Part shown: piece by piece, positions 1 through 11,935 of the stretch
How positions within the stretch are numbered: position 1 is the first letter of the stretch
How the letters are laid out: each line of letters starts with the position of its first letter
Assembly: GCA_003254925.1 (NCBI GenBank)
Contig: QANZ01005551.1
Span: 5,496 to 69,495 of the forward strand
DNA length: 64,000 nt
Direction of reading: 5' to 3'
From: Chamaecrista fasciculata
Taxonomy: Eukaryota > Streptophyta > Magnoliopsida > Fabales > Fabaceae
Made by a program: the position numbers and the translations under genes
The notes under the pieces: generated by a model
What the model saw: only the letters and a program-made list of their open reading frames with translations
Told to the model about the DNA's origin: nothing
Database searches by the model: none

Positions 1-26
1 GGGGGGGGGGGGGGGGGGGGGGGGGG
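1..26. repeat. Poly-G run at window start
   Basis: The window opens with 26 G in a row, then a GC-rich stretch to about base 55, unlike the AT-rich DNA that follows. It could be a real homopolymer, a sequencing artefact or a contig edge. No function is inferred. Confidence 0.9.
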
Positions 27-1355
27 CGTGGCCCCCACTGGCCCCCCCTTGATTCCGCCACTGAATGCATGAGAATTCTTCTGTGGATTTATTCTTTATA
101 ATCCTCCAGAATGTGATCCTGAAATTCCAAATTTCTTATGATATTCACTCTAACTTGTACTATTATCAGGAAAAATACAAAATAAAAAGATTTGGCTGAT
201 GGAAAGTTGTGTACTTTGTAGGTCATGCTGGAAAAGCATGAGGATGAAGAAAAAAGAAGGCAAAAATATAGAGTTAGGTGATACTTATGAATTGCCTGCA
301 ACGAAAAAGAAGCATTAGAAACAGAGGAAGTTAAAAGCATTAAGAAATTTAAGGACAGAGTCGGAAAACTCACCAAATATGCCCAACCAAAAATGTGCAA
401 TAGTTCGTATGGTGTTATTTAGAGTCCTAAAGTATTCAACAGAGAAAACAGAGAAGAGTTAGCTGAAGAACGATGAAGGATGAATTTGTATATAATATAT
501 AGATATAGATGGAACAAATTAGTATTTTACTTGGACATTGAATACTGTATATGTTGTACGTCCAGGATTCCGTTGTGAAACTTCTTGATATATCTCATGG
601 AAGATTAGCAGACTCATAAAAAGATTGTTTAATTTAATCTTTAATAATTGTTTAATAAGGAAATATTACAAATTTATTAAATCTTCTTAAATCAAATTAG
701 TAAAGTCTATTATAAAGTGGGGTTGATCAAGGGGTAAGAGGACTTGATATCAGCTTAAGCAATGTTCTAAATTCTAGATTTTGTATCGAGAGACTCTCTC
801 ACAATAACCATGTGTCTCACACAAGTCAAATTCAGATTAGTGAAAACAAAAAAAATAAAAATTGATAGAATGTGATTATAGAACATATTTTAATCCTAAT
901 TAAATATTGATTTTTTTTAAAGAAAGTCAATTGCCTTTGTGGTGCTAAAGATTGATACGGGCTTATAGGACACATGAGATATGACAGATTTATAATAAAT
1001 AAAATTGAGTTTTAACTTTGGTTTATAATTGTTTTACAATTTTTTTATTGATTTAACCCCGTCAAGTTGTTTTTTTTTCAAATACACTAGTATCTTACCT
1101 TGGATTTATGACTTTGTTAACACAGGAACATTTCTTATGGACCCATAAATTTTCCAGATCAATGTCTTCTGGTATGTTCTTTACAGAATCACCAAGCACT
1201 ATCAACTTGGAAACATAACATTTACCTCCATATACTATACTGAAAGTGTTTACATAATGATTCACATAATACAAGAATCAGACAAAAGAGTCACAACCAA
1301 AATTTTTGTGATACACTATTGATACAGAAGAGATTTGAAATTTTGATCTCTCATT
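27..1355. other. AT-rich spacer, no gene recognised
   Basis: No convincing gene is seen. Around 224-285 on the plus strand an AG acceptor-like site precedes a short Lys/Glu/Arg-rich frame (LEKHEDEEKRRQKY), which could be the last exon of a gene lying off the left edge, but it is too short to name. The rest is AT-rich and holds the likely 3' end of the minus-strand PPD4 transcript. Confidence 0.4.
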
Positions 1356-3036
1356 TTAGACAACACGAAAAGAGCCAGATATTTTCTTTAAATCATTGTA
1401 ATGCCTCTTCCACTGAAGACCTGCGAAGAAAAAAGACAATATTAGCTTCTTGTTGTTCCTCCTTATTAAGGCTGTTAGGACTTGATGTTGCAAAATAAGT
1501 CAGTAAAAAATCAAACATTCATACCACTGCCTGTTACACCAAACAAGTATAGGCGGTTTCCAGCTGCAGTAGCTGTAATAAAAATATGAGGAGGCTCTAG
1601 TTCAAACTGGTAGTATTTTCTTCCATCATATTCTGAAACATTTGAAGTAAGAACCTTTCCTTCCACATTGTCCCCAATCATTTCTGGACCAAACGCATTG
1701 ATCACTTTTTCTGGAGAACCAATTTTTTCTATTGTAGCATCATCACCAAGATCTGTCATAATATATAGGGTGTATAACTGTTATAACTTGTAATTTCAAA
1801 ATATTAATGAGAAGAAATTCTTAAAACAAGTCTTTTCTAACTCACCATCAGCAAATCTCAGGACAGGAGCAACAACGACAAACAAGCGTCCTTCCTTAGG
1901 ACTTGCAAATCTCAAATCTATCTCTGTGCCACCAAGATCTGCTATTGATACTGGTACCTGTTAAGCAGATGAAACCATTGAGATTTGAACAGAAGTAAGC
2001 TGGCAGATAAAGAAAGGGCAGATATCATATCAAACAGAACATGTGAATATATATATATATCTAACAAAGAGGAGTTCTTTTATAAGCTTTTGAGGGGAAT
2101 ATCAATGTGCCCTTAAAAGTTCAAAAGCTAAGGAGTAAGGAATATCATTGAGACAGAATGGAAAACTCATGAAATTCTTTCATCTTTAAGGAGGATAAGG
2201 GCTCCACGTATCTCCAACCTCTACCACTATAATCAATTTGGAGTATAAAGAAAAAACAAATTTTCAACTTTCCAAACAAAGGAATCTTTCCTTATATTCA
2301 ATCCAATTCCAAACATGGCCTAATGACAGAGATTATTAGTTATCACCTCATCCCAATCTTGAGGCACTGAGAACTTGTAAGGGATGATAGGACTCCATCC
2401 AACACCATGTCCTCCAGACTTCTCGTCTGGCCTGCGATATGTCCTCCAACCTGTCTGATCAAATACTTAAAGCCTATAATAACAGAACAATACAATTGAT
2501 GCTGCTGGAACTGTAAAACACATCCTAAATCAAGAAATTCGAAACTAAAGCTTTAATCATTCATAAGACATTTACTTCTTGCCTCTATTCACACTAATGT
2601 CAAGTCAAGCTATAGAGATTCATTGCTCTACTTCACCATGGATGTATTCACAGAATATAATAAATTAAACGGTTTGTTAGTAAATAAAATCCATCATGTT
2701 GAAAGAAAAAGGAAACGAACCTTGTTCATCAGGCTCCGATAGACCAGGAATTCTTCCTGCTAGCAGACCTTGTTTCACCTCCGCTAAACTCTCTCTCGGA
2801 AGAGTAAATACGGAGACACCAGAAACCAAAAGAGCTCTTCTGTTCAACAACAAAGTTGAACGTCTCCCGATTTCTCCGATAATAGAATCGGTTTCTTTCG
2901 AGGCGGAAGCAGTTTTCGTTCTTGGGGTTTCATTTTCTGACGAAGAGTGTAATGATGAGTATGAGGATGGTAGGGTTTGAATGTGTCTTGAATTCCTCCA
3001 GCAAAAGGCACAATTTGTGAACAAAGCTGTTGCCAT
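1356..3036 (-). CDS. PPD4: PsbP domain-containing protein 4, thylakoid lumen
   Basis: Five exons on the minus strand (3036-2721, 2450-2347, 1957-1846, 1752-1525, 1420-1356) have GT-AG borders and matching phases and give about 274 residues ending SGSFRVV. Residues 1-65 look like a Ser/Thr-rich chloroplast transit peptide. The twin Arg at 66-67 (NRRALLVSG), a hydrophobic run and SLA before Glu86 form a Tat-type lumen-targeting signal. The mature part has GRIPGLSEPDEQG, the PsbP-fold segment GGTEIDLRFASPKEGRLFVV, and FELEPPHIFITATAAGNRLY. These match the PPD4 family (Arabidopsis At1g77090, about 260 residues) as I remember it. PPD proteins are lumenal PsbP relatives tied to photosystem assembly; the exact role of PPD4 is not settled. 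No break is seen. The start is the first Met in frame and precedes the transit peptide. Confidence 0.9.
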
Positions 3037-3254
3037 TGTTCACGCTGTGTGATCGATGGCTACGGAATCAATCAAGGTTTAAGAAGTTAAAGGTTAGGTC
3101 CCAGGGCTAGAATTTTTGTGGACACGATGTTCTTGTGTTTGTGAAGCTCCAATTTTGGTTCAATTTTTATGCTCACATACGTGGCGATTCCGTTTTTGAG
3201 TTGCCGACTTGCCGTTTGATACTTCGATGTGTTATTATTGTGTATATTATTTTT
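3037..3254 (-). promoter_or_regulatory. PPD4 5' flank
   Basis: This short stretch separates the PPD4 start from a foldback repeat, so the proximal promoter of PPD4 must lie here or inside the repeat. No TATA box is convincing by eye. Confidence 0.4.
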
Positions 3255-3672
3255 GGCCAATATGCAAATTTGATCTCATATTTTTTTCTCAGTTTACAAT
3301 TTGGTCCTATATCTATTTTTGTTGCATTTTTGATCCCATATCTTTAGGTCAGGTCCCAATTTGGTCCCATATATTTTTTTGTTGTAGATTTTTTCCCATA
3401 TCTTTGAGTCAATTGCAGAATTGGTCCTATATTTTTAGGTTAGGTGTAAAAGTGGTCTCATATATTTGTAAAAAGATCAATTAATGATTGATCATTTTGT
3501 AAGGATATGAGACCAATTCTGCAACTTTAAGCTAAATATATGAGAATAAAAGTGATATAGGACCAAATTAGGACATTTTGTAAAGATGTGGGAGCAAAAG
3601 TGCAACAAAAAAAGGTACAAGACTAAATTGGAAACTTAGCAAAAGATATAGGACCAAATTTCCATTTTGACT
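3255..3672. mobile_element. Foldback (MITE-like) element with phased GGTCC cores
   Basis: Two imperfect inverted arms meet around 3475-3500 at a palindrome (gatcaattaatgattgatc). Each arm repeats a ggtcc/gatcc-catat core; on the left arm the cores start near 3272, 3303, 3332, 3363, 3393, 3423 and 3454, spacing 29-31 bp. The flanks attattttt (3246-3254) and attaatttt (3673-3681) agree at 8 of 9 positions, which suggests a 9-bp target duplication as in Mutator-like elements. No coding capacity. It lies about 220 bp upstream of PPD4. Confidence 0.7.
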
Positions 3673-3681
3673 ATTAATTTT

Positions 3682-4383
3682 TTGGCGTTTCATTTTAAGG
3701 AAGTGACGAAAAAATAAAATCAATTTTAATTTGTTTCTAATTTTCCTCAAAGTCATTAGTATACTTACAGTTTAGGATGACCAGCTCAAAATTTGAAGAC
3801 TATAAGCGAAATAAATTGAAGGTTATATAATTCTCGAACAAGTTCTAATTCATAGAATTTGTAAAGATGAACTCCAAGGTGGAAGGAGGCAAGGAGCAAA
3901 CTCACAAGATGAATGTATAAAATGTAAAAGAATTGAAAGATTAAATAGTTATTTTTATAGACTAATCATTATTTAATAGAAATTGCGTGAAGATGATTAT
4001 AATAAGGGGGTAGTTATAATAATTTTAATAGTATGTTAAGTATGAGTGAAAGTAAGAAAGAGGAGAAAAAGACAAAGGTAAATAAAGGCAATATTTAATC
4101 TTCAATATTCATTACTGATACTTTACATAATTTTATAGAACTATACTTCAACATATCCACTCCCTAGAAGAGAAGAGCTAATTGTATGGTATGAAAACAG
4201 TTCAAATATAGAAACAACAAAAATGCTTCAGAATTACGTGTATGCTTAATTGGTTCCGCTACTACTACAAGCTCAGAATGAACAGCAAGTAATATGATAA
4301 CTGTAAAGAATTGGTGAATTACTATTATGACATGAATGATAGTTATACGCAAAAAGAACAAAAGTATGCTATCTCAAGGCCTG
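3682..4383. other. Spacer between PPD4 promoter region and GT47 gene
   Basis: AT-rich and without a recognised gene. It holds the presumed 3' UTR of the glycosyltransferase gene (from 4383 downward). Confidence 0.5.
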
Positions 4384-7300
4384 TTAAGGCAAAGGGATGG
4401 GGACTTCCCATTTAGAAAATTCAACCAAGTTCCTATTTACAATAGATCCATTGTGCAGCCAGAACGTTTCAGCTGACTGGTGAAATTGCCTCACTTTTCT
4501 CTGCAATTCCCACATGATTCCACGCATTGCTGAGCAAGGTGCTGAATCTGAAGCATATACAAATAAGCACCTTACTTGTCTTCCTCGAGCTATTATTGCT
4601 TCTATATCCTTATCTGAAAAACAGAAGGGAAATAGTTATAAAGCTGAAGGATGCTAATAAGGATGTGTGATATGCGAATAAAGCGGCTAATGGCAGGGAG
4701 TAACTGGACCTGGTATTGATTCCAAGTACTGCAATAGTTCGGGACCTATACGGCTGGATGGCCATTTTATTGATATCTGACTGTAATCGATGACATTTTG
4801 GAAAGGGAATTCTGCTTGATCCGATAATATAACTGGAACACATTCCTGTTGAGCAGAATAAGGTTATTTCTTTCAAGTAACCATACAGACCCAGAAAAAC
4901 AGAAGCAGGAGGGACACAAACCACGAAATATGACTCGTAAAAGCGAAGTGTCCAAGATGACTCCCCACGTGGAGCAAGGCAAAACTTTGCATTCCTCAGG
5001 TGTTCAAAATATTCTTTCCTTCCCAATTTCTCTGTTCCACTGAATTTCAAATCTGGACATTCCAACTGTTTATTCCATCAATAATACATCATACTTGCTG
5101 CATAAATACCATAGTTTAATCTAGCCTGAAGTAGGTAGCACGATCACTAAGAAAAGCATAGTACGAAAATTCATGAGTGGCAAAACAAAGTTTACCAGGT
5201 TTTCTGAATGCATCTAATAACAATAAATACTTTTCCCTTAGAAAAACTCAACAAAGGAAAAACATGAACTGTGCAGATATTCAACCACATGCATATACCG
5301 GATAAGACAATTTGATGTACTCAGCCATGTAAACGGCAGTTGGCATTTCTCCACCACCACATTGTTATCATAACATTTGCTACATGTAACCAAATGTTAC
5401 ATTTCAAAAGAACTCCAATAGAAGGAGTCACACTCAGCCCTAAAACATAATCTGTTGATGAGATGACTTTAATCAGAATCAATAAGTCATAGAAGATGAC
5501 ATACCTTGTCTGGAAATTGTTTTGCAAGCTTTATAAGCTGAAGACGACCAGCTTTTCCTTGTGCACGTCCCAAATAGTTTGCCAAGTACTTCCGCTTGGA
5601 CAAAGGCAGTGGCTGGACCACTGTAGCTCCACTTTTAGTCATACCATCATCAATATTCCCCGGAATGATGATGTCTTTCCATGTATTGAAGGCGCTTGTA
5701 TCTCTCTTATCAGTACGATCACCCTACGTTGCAATGCCAAATAACAAACTTATAGTCCAAATAGAGTTCATGCATCTGTCTATTATCAATTTTTGTACTT
5801 GACAATTAACCTCCAAACCTAATCAAAATTACTTAAATTTTGGGAATAATAAAATTAAACATTTAGATCACATAATTGAGGTAGATGCATCTATGACCTG
5901 GCAATCTGCAGTCTAGACGATGCTGCCATAGAATGATAACAATTACTAGTTAGAGGTTTAGGGTTTAGGTCTCTATGATGAATGGTATTTATTGAAAATT
6001 AAGATCATTACAATGTTATAATAATATAAAAATTGGGGCAGGATTATGAAATTATTGTAAGGATTGTTCCAGCCGCCTAGAAAACCAAAAATTAATCTGT
6101 TTTTCCATTGATAATTGATTAAGGTCTAGCAGTATAACTACAGAAAAAAAAAAAACTATTTCAGATTCTTAATCGTTCAAAAAACTATACATCACAAATT
6201 TGCCACTAACGACAGAAGAGAATCATAATTTAGAATTAATTTCTTCTTGTTTGTTTCAAGTCCATAATCCATAATGACAACTGAGGAAATTCAATTAGTA
6301 AAAGCTAGGTTCTTAGTTCATGACAAACTTCATATAATTTAGACCAACTTGATAGAAAACGAAAAATCAGAAGTAGAACCACCATTATAATAATGAAAAT
6401 TACTGATATACACTATTTACTACTTCATATAAGTTTAAACAAATTTTCAGGTATTTTTACTTAACGCACAGAAAAATAGTAAAACAATTTCATGTCATTT
6501 TTCCTTTGCTGTATGCCTGTGTCTAATTTCACATCATAATGTTTTTATGTATTGCCCCATAGAACATCCACAATTTTCCCGTGTATTCATTTGTTACTTT
6601 ATCCCCTGTTTTTAGCTTGGTTTCCATCATAAATAATTCCATCTTCCAATTTGTCAAGGACAAAACCTGATATATAAAATATGCCGTTTGATCGTTAAAG
6701 GGCAATTTTACTGATTCAAGTATGCCAAGAAAAATTTATTAGCTTCATGAGAAGTATTAAGCCCACCTCTGGGGTAAGAATAATTGAACGATTTATATAT
6801 GTTGCCCAAGATTTGAACAAATGAGCTCCAGCCCCACTGCAAATGAGGGAATTAAAAAGTATGTTAGTTACAAGGAAAGCACCAATATGTAGAACCAAAC
6901 ACTATACTGGAAAACAGAAAAATCATCTCGGTCACAAATATAATATTTTAGCATATTGTCATAAGATATGCAAATTATCCTTAAGATCTTTATTCTGAAC
7001 CTCCCTCATCAAAGATTGTAGAACTTTCTCAACAAGTAACTGCTAGAGTACATGAAGTTACTAATATATTTCATTAACATGGATTCCCCAGTCTCTTTGG
7101 GAAACAAAAAGTTTCTTCTGCTAAAAAACAACCAAAAGAAACTGATATCAAAGTTGTTCATTTTCAGCTTATCAAAGTGCATGCATATAAAATTGTGAAA
7201 AATAAACTGTTTAATACTTCCATCATATCACAACAAAGAGGACGCCTGTGAAGTCATTAGCATAGTGATGAGAACGGCACGGGCAAATGGGCAAGATGGG

Positions 7301-9146
7301 GAGAGGGAGGTCAATTTAGTGATTCCATGCTTATTCAAGCATCTGTAGCTTCAAATTTTCAAAGGATATTCTTTTTTTAATATAATAATTAAAAATGCCT
7401 CAACAGAATGTCTTACAAAAATTCCTATACACAACAATCACTTAAAAACATGACTGCTACATAGCTTTCTTTTGATTACCTGGGGAAAACAAATATGTGG
7501 TTACGTCCTCCAGATAACCGAAAATATGGCATTTGGCTTAAGACCTGAGTTCAGATAGAAATGTTCATCTTAGACTTTTCCACCATAAACCACCATACAT
7601 ATAACACAAGAGCATGCTACTTCGAACAAGGAAATGAATAATTACTTTGACATAGGTCTGGTTAATCTCTTTATCATTCAGACCACCCATCATCCGAGCA
7701 CATTTAACATATGATGGGACAAAGAATAAATCTGCTTCCTCCTTCTTTTCTGTCCGATATCTTGATTGCAGCAATAACTTATGTATTTTGACCTACAATT
7801 GGTGTAGCAATCAAAGAATTCAAGCAATCACGCTAGTTGAATAGAACAAATTGGAAATTAGGCAAACAAATTTAAAGCTCAAAAGTGATGACACTTATGT
7901 TTTCATAAAGCATAAAACATGCAGTGGCACTATAAAGTTTCTCAAGATAGGTAATAGATTGTATGATCATCCTATTATCTCCAAGTTTGGCCTTAGCCTA
8001 AGCTCTTATTAAGCCTGAGATTAGGAATGGTGTCACAACCTTCCATTAGACATGTGATAGGCTGTATGATCAATCCATGATCTAAAGTTTGAGCTATAGA
8101 CCAAAAAGTTTCTTTCATGATAAAAAATGGTGATTGGTACTGGCCTGTCGCAGGGTCAGATGCTCTGGTTGGAGTTTAAATGAAATGTAATGGGACTGCA
8201 ATTCATGCTGGGACAGAGGACTCCATATGGTGGCTGCTGGCCAACTTTGAGAACTAAAGTTGCTCCAGATCTTGGAAGTTGGAATGCTTGATTTGAGAAT
8301 GACATATTTTAATATATACACACACACATTCAGAGAAAAAAGGTCTTTTAATGGAAATTCTTTGGTATAAACATTTTATTTATAGGATTGTAAACTGCCA
8401 GACCAACCTCGAATTTCCATATGAATTAAAACATTCTATGAGTTAAGTACAACTGAATTTAAAAGTAATTTCGGCAGAAGATCATGTCATAACAGTTAGT
8501 GAACCAAAAGTTCATATTTTCTTCCCACCACTAAAAATTCAATTTATTACAGTTGCTTATGTAATAGACCCAAATGCATTCATGATCCACAGTTTAATTT
8601 AAAGACTTTAATGCATCCTGTTTACTGAAGTAGACGAAGCTCAAGTAACTGCAGTTTCAAAGCAATTTAAGTATCTAAAACAACTTCAATTTGAAACGCT
8701 GAGCCTCACTGAAACATCATTTGCAATACATAATAGGGTATATGAGGATTTAATGCAACTACAGTTGCTCAATTACAGAAAACATTAATTACCTGAGTTC
8801 CCCATTGGCCTTTCAAGCAAGCCTCCTGGGTGATCTTGCCATCCCTGCCATACATCAAGGCCTTCAAACCGTCGATCTCGTCCACATCATAGACGTAGAT
8901 CTTGAGAGATAGCTGAGACCCATATCCTCTCTGCGGCCACGACTGAGGTCCGCTTTGAACTAGGTCTTGCGATGTGCGAACTTGATCAACGGAGAAGCCG
9001 CATGGAGAGAAGGATTGATCGAAGAGCCTAGTGAAGAAGAAGGTGGCTACGACAAGGAATAAGGATCCAATCTGATGTGTGCGAGTGCAGATAGACTGAT
9101 GGTGATGAGATGCCAGTGGTCTCAATTTGTTACTAGCACTTGCCAT
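4384..9146 (-). CDS. GT47 exostosin-family glycosyltransferase (At5g16890-like)
   Basis: Eight minus-strand exons (9146-8793, 7792-7646, 7544-7480, 6836-6767, 5723-5505, 5065-4922, 4845-4710, 4613-4384) keep phase and give about 454 residues ending VPIPLP. Residues 26-42 (IGSLFLVVATFFFTRLF) form one N-terminal membrane anchor, so a type II Golgi protein is expected. The exostosin domain starts near residue 82 with KIYVYD, followed by ADLFFVPSYVKC, NRSIILTPEGDRTDKRD, KRKYLANYLGRAQGK and, near 314-330, the family hallmark FCLAPRGESSWTLRFYES. The closest family I can name is the uncharacterised plant GT47 protein At5g16890. Relatives add sugars to xylan, pectin or xyloglucan, but donor and acceptor cannot be told from sequence. 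All exons are open and length is normal for the family, so it looks functional. The start Met directly precedes the anchor. Confidence 0.9.
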
Positions 9147-10232
9147 TTCTGGAAGATGTTGAGGTTACTTGTTAGTGCGTTGCCGAAACAAAGAAGCTTC
9201 AAACACACCGTTTGGCTCTCACACTCGGCGGAGTGCGGTGGCGATTGAGATTTATGACTTATATGTACCGGAACTGGACCTCATTGAGAATTATCGTAAT
9301 TCTAGTTTCTAACAATGACAAATTCGATCAAACTCTTCGGGCTGAAGCTTGGGCTTCGGATTTAGGGATTCAGCTCTTGGAAGTGTCTGTAATTGAAGTA
9401 CTTTTTCTATTTCGCCTATTAGCAAACGAGGTCGAATCAATTCTAGACCTTTCATAGTCAAACAAGTAAAGTTGATCATATTTCTCTCGTTTCAAATTCA
9501 AATGCGACGAATTCAGTTACGAGTTCTCTTAACAAGTCCTTTGAAGTTGAAATAAGAGACGAGAGAAATATGACCAAATTCAATAGTTTGGGACCAAAAT
9601 GAAACATTTTTACCAATATTTAGGATCAAAATGAATTATTTTGCCAACATTTAGGATCAATTTGAACATTTTAAAACATAATGGACCAAAATGAACATTA
9701 AAATATACATTTAGGACTAAAATGAACCATTAGCCTAAAATTTTTCTTAACTTTGTTTAGTCTGTACTCTGTACTCTGTAAAAGTTGTGGTTATTATTTC
9801 CTTTTAATATTGATAAGAATTTATGATTAATTGTTTTTTTAAATAATAAAAAGTAAAAAAATTGTCAATTGTTTTTAATAAAAGGATTTAACAGAATTAA
9901 TTTTTTTTACACAAAATAAAAATAAAAATAAAAGTATAAAGATATTTTATCGTAATTTATAATTTAATAAACATTTTACAGAAGAGATAAAATTCACAAA
10001 AATTTCGATACGTTCATAATAAAATACTTTTGATTTTTGAAAATAAAAAATTTAAAAACCTATTTAATAATTTAGGGTTGTAAAATAATTTCTAAAAATA
10101 AAATTTAAATATTGTCTTAAAAGTTTAACAGCATAGTCGTTATTGTAATTTAACTTCAATTAAAAGGCAGTAACCGTCTCTTTTTCTCTGTCTTCTCTCT
10201 ACATCCGAGCAATCATTCTCTGATTTTCATTT
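9147..10232. promoter_or_regulatory. Left part of the divergent GT47/SPT5 intergenic region
   Basis: The GT47 gene reads leftward from 9146 and SPT5 reads rightward from 11936, so their promoters share this 2.8-kb region. No promoter element is certain by eye. It contains a phased repeat array (9572-9740) and AT-rich DNA up to 10223. Confidence 0.4.
9572..9740. repeat. Phased gacc/gatc array, probable single arm of a MITE
   Basis: A ggacc/ggatc-aaaatgaa core recurs at about 9592, 9624, 9655, 9684 and 9715, spacing 29-32 bp. Bases 9473-9492 and 9555-9575 also form a short inverted pair around tatttctctcg. No matching opposite arm is seen, so this looks like one arm or a decayed copy of the same class of element as 3255-3672. 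Confidence 0.6.
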
Positions 10233-11023
10233 GGGTAAATAACACAAAAGGGCCCTGTGGTTTGGCCCATTTTTAGATAGGGTCCCTGTGGTTTAAAAAG
10301 TATCAGATAGGGTCCCTGTGGTTTGCTCCGTTAACAAAAAGGGTCCTGAGTTATATTTCCGTCCAAAATTTGACGGGAATTTCGGCTAAAATACTATTTT
10401 AAGACCCTAACTATTAATTTTTATGCGTTTGACTCCCTATTTGTATAAGAGGACTTTGACGCAAAAACAAAAGTTTCAAGGTAATAAATGACATTTCACC
10501 CTTCACTTTCTCTCCCCCTCTCTCTCCTCCAAGCCGCTTCTGCAATTTCCCTAACTCTCTTTCACCTTCAATTTCCGCAATCGATTAAGAGCGACGATTT
10601 TCCCGTTATCGCAGGATCTTATGAAATCTTTGGCGGCGGAGGCTGCAACAACCTGGCGGAGAAATTCCGGAGGTCTTGCGGTGGCTTGTCGTCATCAATG
10701 GTTTCATCTTCGTCTTCGTCTTTTCGGCCGTTACTCTGAGAATGGCTTCATGACGGCTTCTCAACTTCGAAGCTTCTTGATTGAAGTTTTTTTCATCAAA
10801 GTCCTCTCATACAAATAGGGAGTCAAACGCATAAAAATTAACAATTAGGGTCTTAAAATAGTATTTTAGCCAAAATTTCCGTCAAATTTTGGACGGAAAT
10901 ATACTTCAGGACTCTTTTTTGTTAACAGAGCAAACCACAGGTACTCTATCTGACTCTTTTTAAACCACAGGGACCCTATTTGAAAATAGGCCAAACCACA
11001 GGGCCGTTTTGTGTAATTTACCC
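10233..11023. mobile_element. Mutator-like long-TIR element with perfect 9-bp TSD
   Basis: The termini are gggtaaat and its complement atttaccc, and the arms of about 230 bp pair along their length. The flanks ttttcattt at 10224-10232 and 11024-11032 are identical, a 9-bp target duplication typical of Mutator-like elements. Within the left arm, ggcc/ggtcc cores followed by ctgtggttt lie at 10251, 10281, 10311 and 10342, so again 30-31 bp apart. The GC-richer core (about 10490-10790) looks gene-derived, with a pyrimidine-rich tract and open frames in more than one phase, but I do not recognise a source gene. There is no transposase. The element is non-autonomous and sits in the shared GT47/SPT5 upstream region. 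Confidence 0.85.
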
Positions 11024-11408
11024 TTTTCATTTTCTCTTTTAGTTTTGTTGTTCAATAACTCGGATTTTGAGTCTCTCATAGTTTGGTGGTGATTATATTC
11101 AGATTCAATTCTAGTTTTATCCATATCTTTTCTGGTTTTACTCTTTCTTTGTGAAAGATTTGTTTCCAGTACTAGATTGACTTCGATATGAGCATCTATG
11201 CCACAAAGTTTTTGATTCGCTATTAATTTTATGATGAAGTCGGTGACCTTTACAACCATGAAGTTGAGTTCTCTTTTGATGAACAAGAAATATAATAGTA
11301 AATGCTTTGTTGACCGGTGATGATTTTCATCATTTGGATATTGTCCATACAAGATCAATTATGCATTTAATTTTTCTTTTTAGTTCAACAATTTTTTTTT
11401 TTTTTTTT

Positions 11409-11693
11409 NNNNNNNNNNNNNNNNNNNNNNNNNNNNNNNNNNNNNNNNNNNNNNNNNNNNNNNNNNNNNNNNNNNNNNNNNNNNNNNNNNNNNNNNNNNN
11501 NNNNNNNNNNNNNNNNNNNNNNNNNNNNNNNNNNNNNNNNNNNNNNNNNNNNNNNNNNNNNNNNNNNNNNNNNNNNNNNNNNNNNNNNNNNNNNNNNNNN
11601 NNNNNNNNNNNNNNNNNNNNNNNNNNNNNNNNNNNNNNNNNNNNNNNNNNNNNNNNNNNNNNNNNNNNNNNNNNNNNNNNNNNNNNNNNNNNN
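11409..11693. other. Assembly gap flanked by T-run and A-run
   Basis: 285 N are bordered by T18 on the left (11391-11408) and A20 on the right (11694-11713). The two borders are complementary, so the missing sequence may be a hairpin or a low-complexity tract that stalled sequencing. Confidence 0.95.
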
Positions 11694-11935
11694 AAAAAAA
11701 AAAAAAAAAAAAACCTAAGTTATCATCTTCCTTCCTGTAGGTTTTAGTCAATCGACTAAAAGGAGAGTTAAACACTTCAAACTTTTTGATATTTGCTTAA
11801 TTACTTTGATCAAAACCGCTTCGTCCGTATAATATTTATATCTTAGCGATCTAAACACATTTTTTCTCCTCTTTTTTTTGGCTTGCTATCACTCGCCCAA
11901 TTCCAGCACAGCCTCACCAGTTTAGGGTTCGCATC

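Noticed and set aside
2696-2980. Plus-strand frame over PPD4 exon 1
   Set aside because: Antisense of the well-supported transit-peptide exon.
9212-9457. Open frame just upstream of the GT47 start
   Set aside because: No family signature; it lies in the 5' flank and is probably chance.
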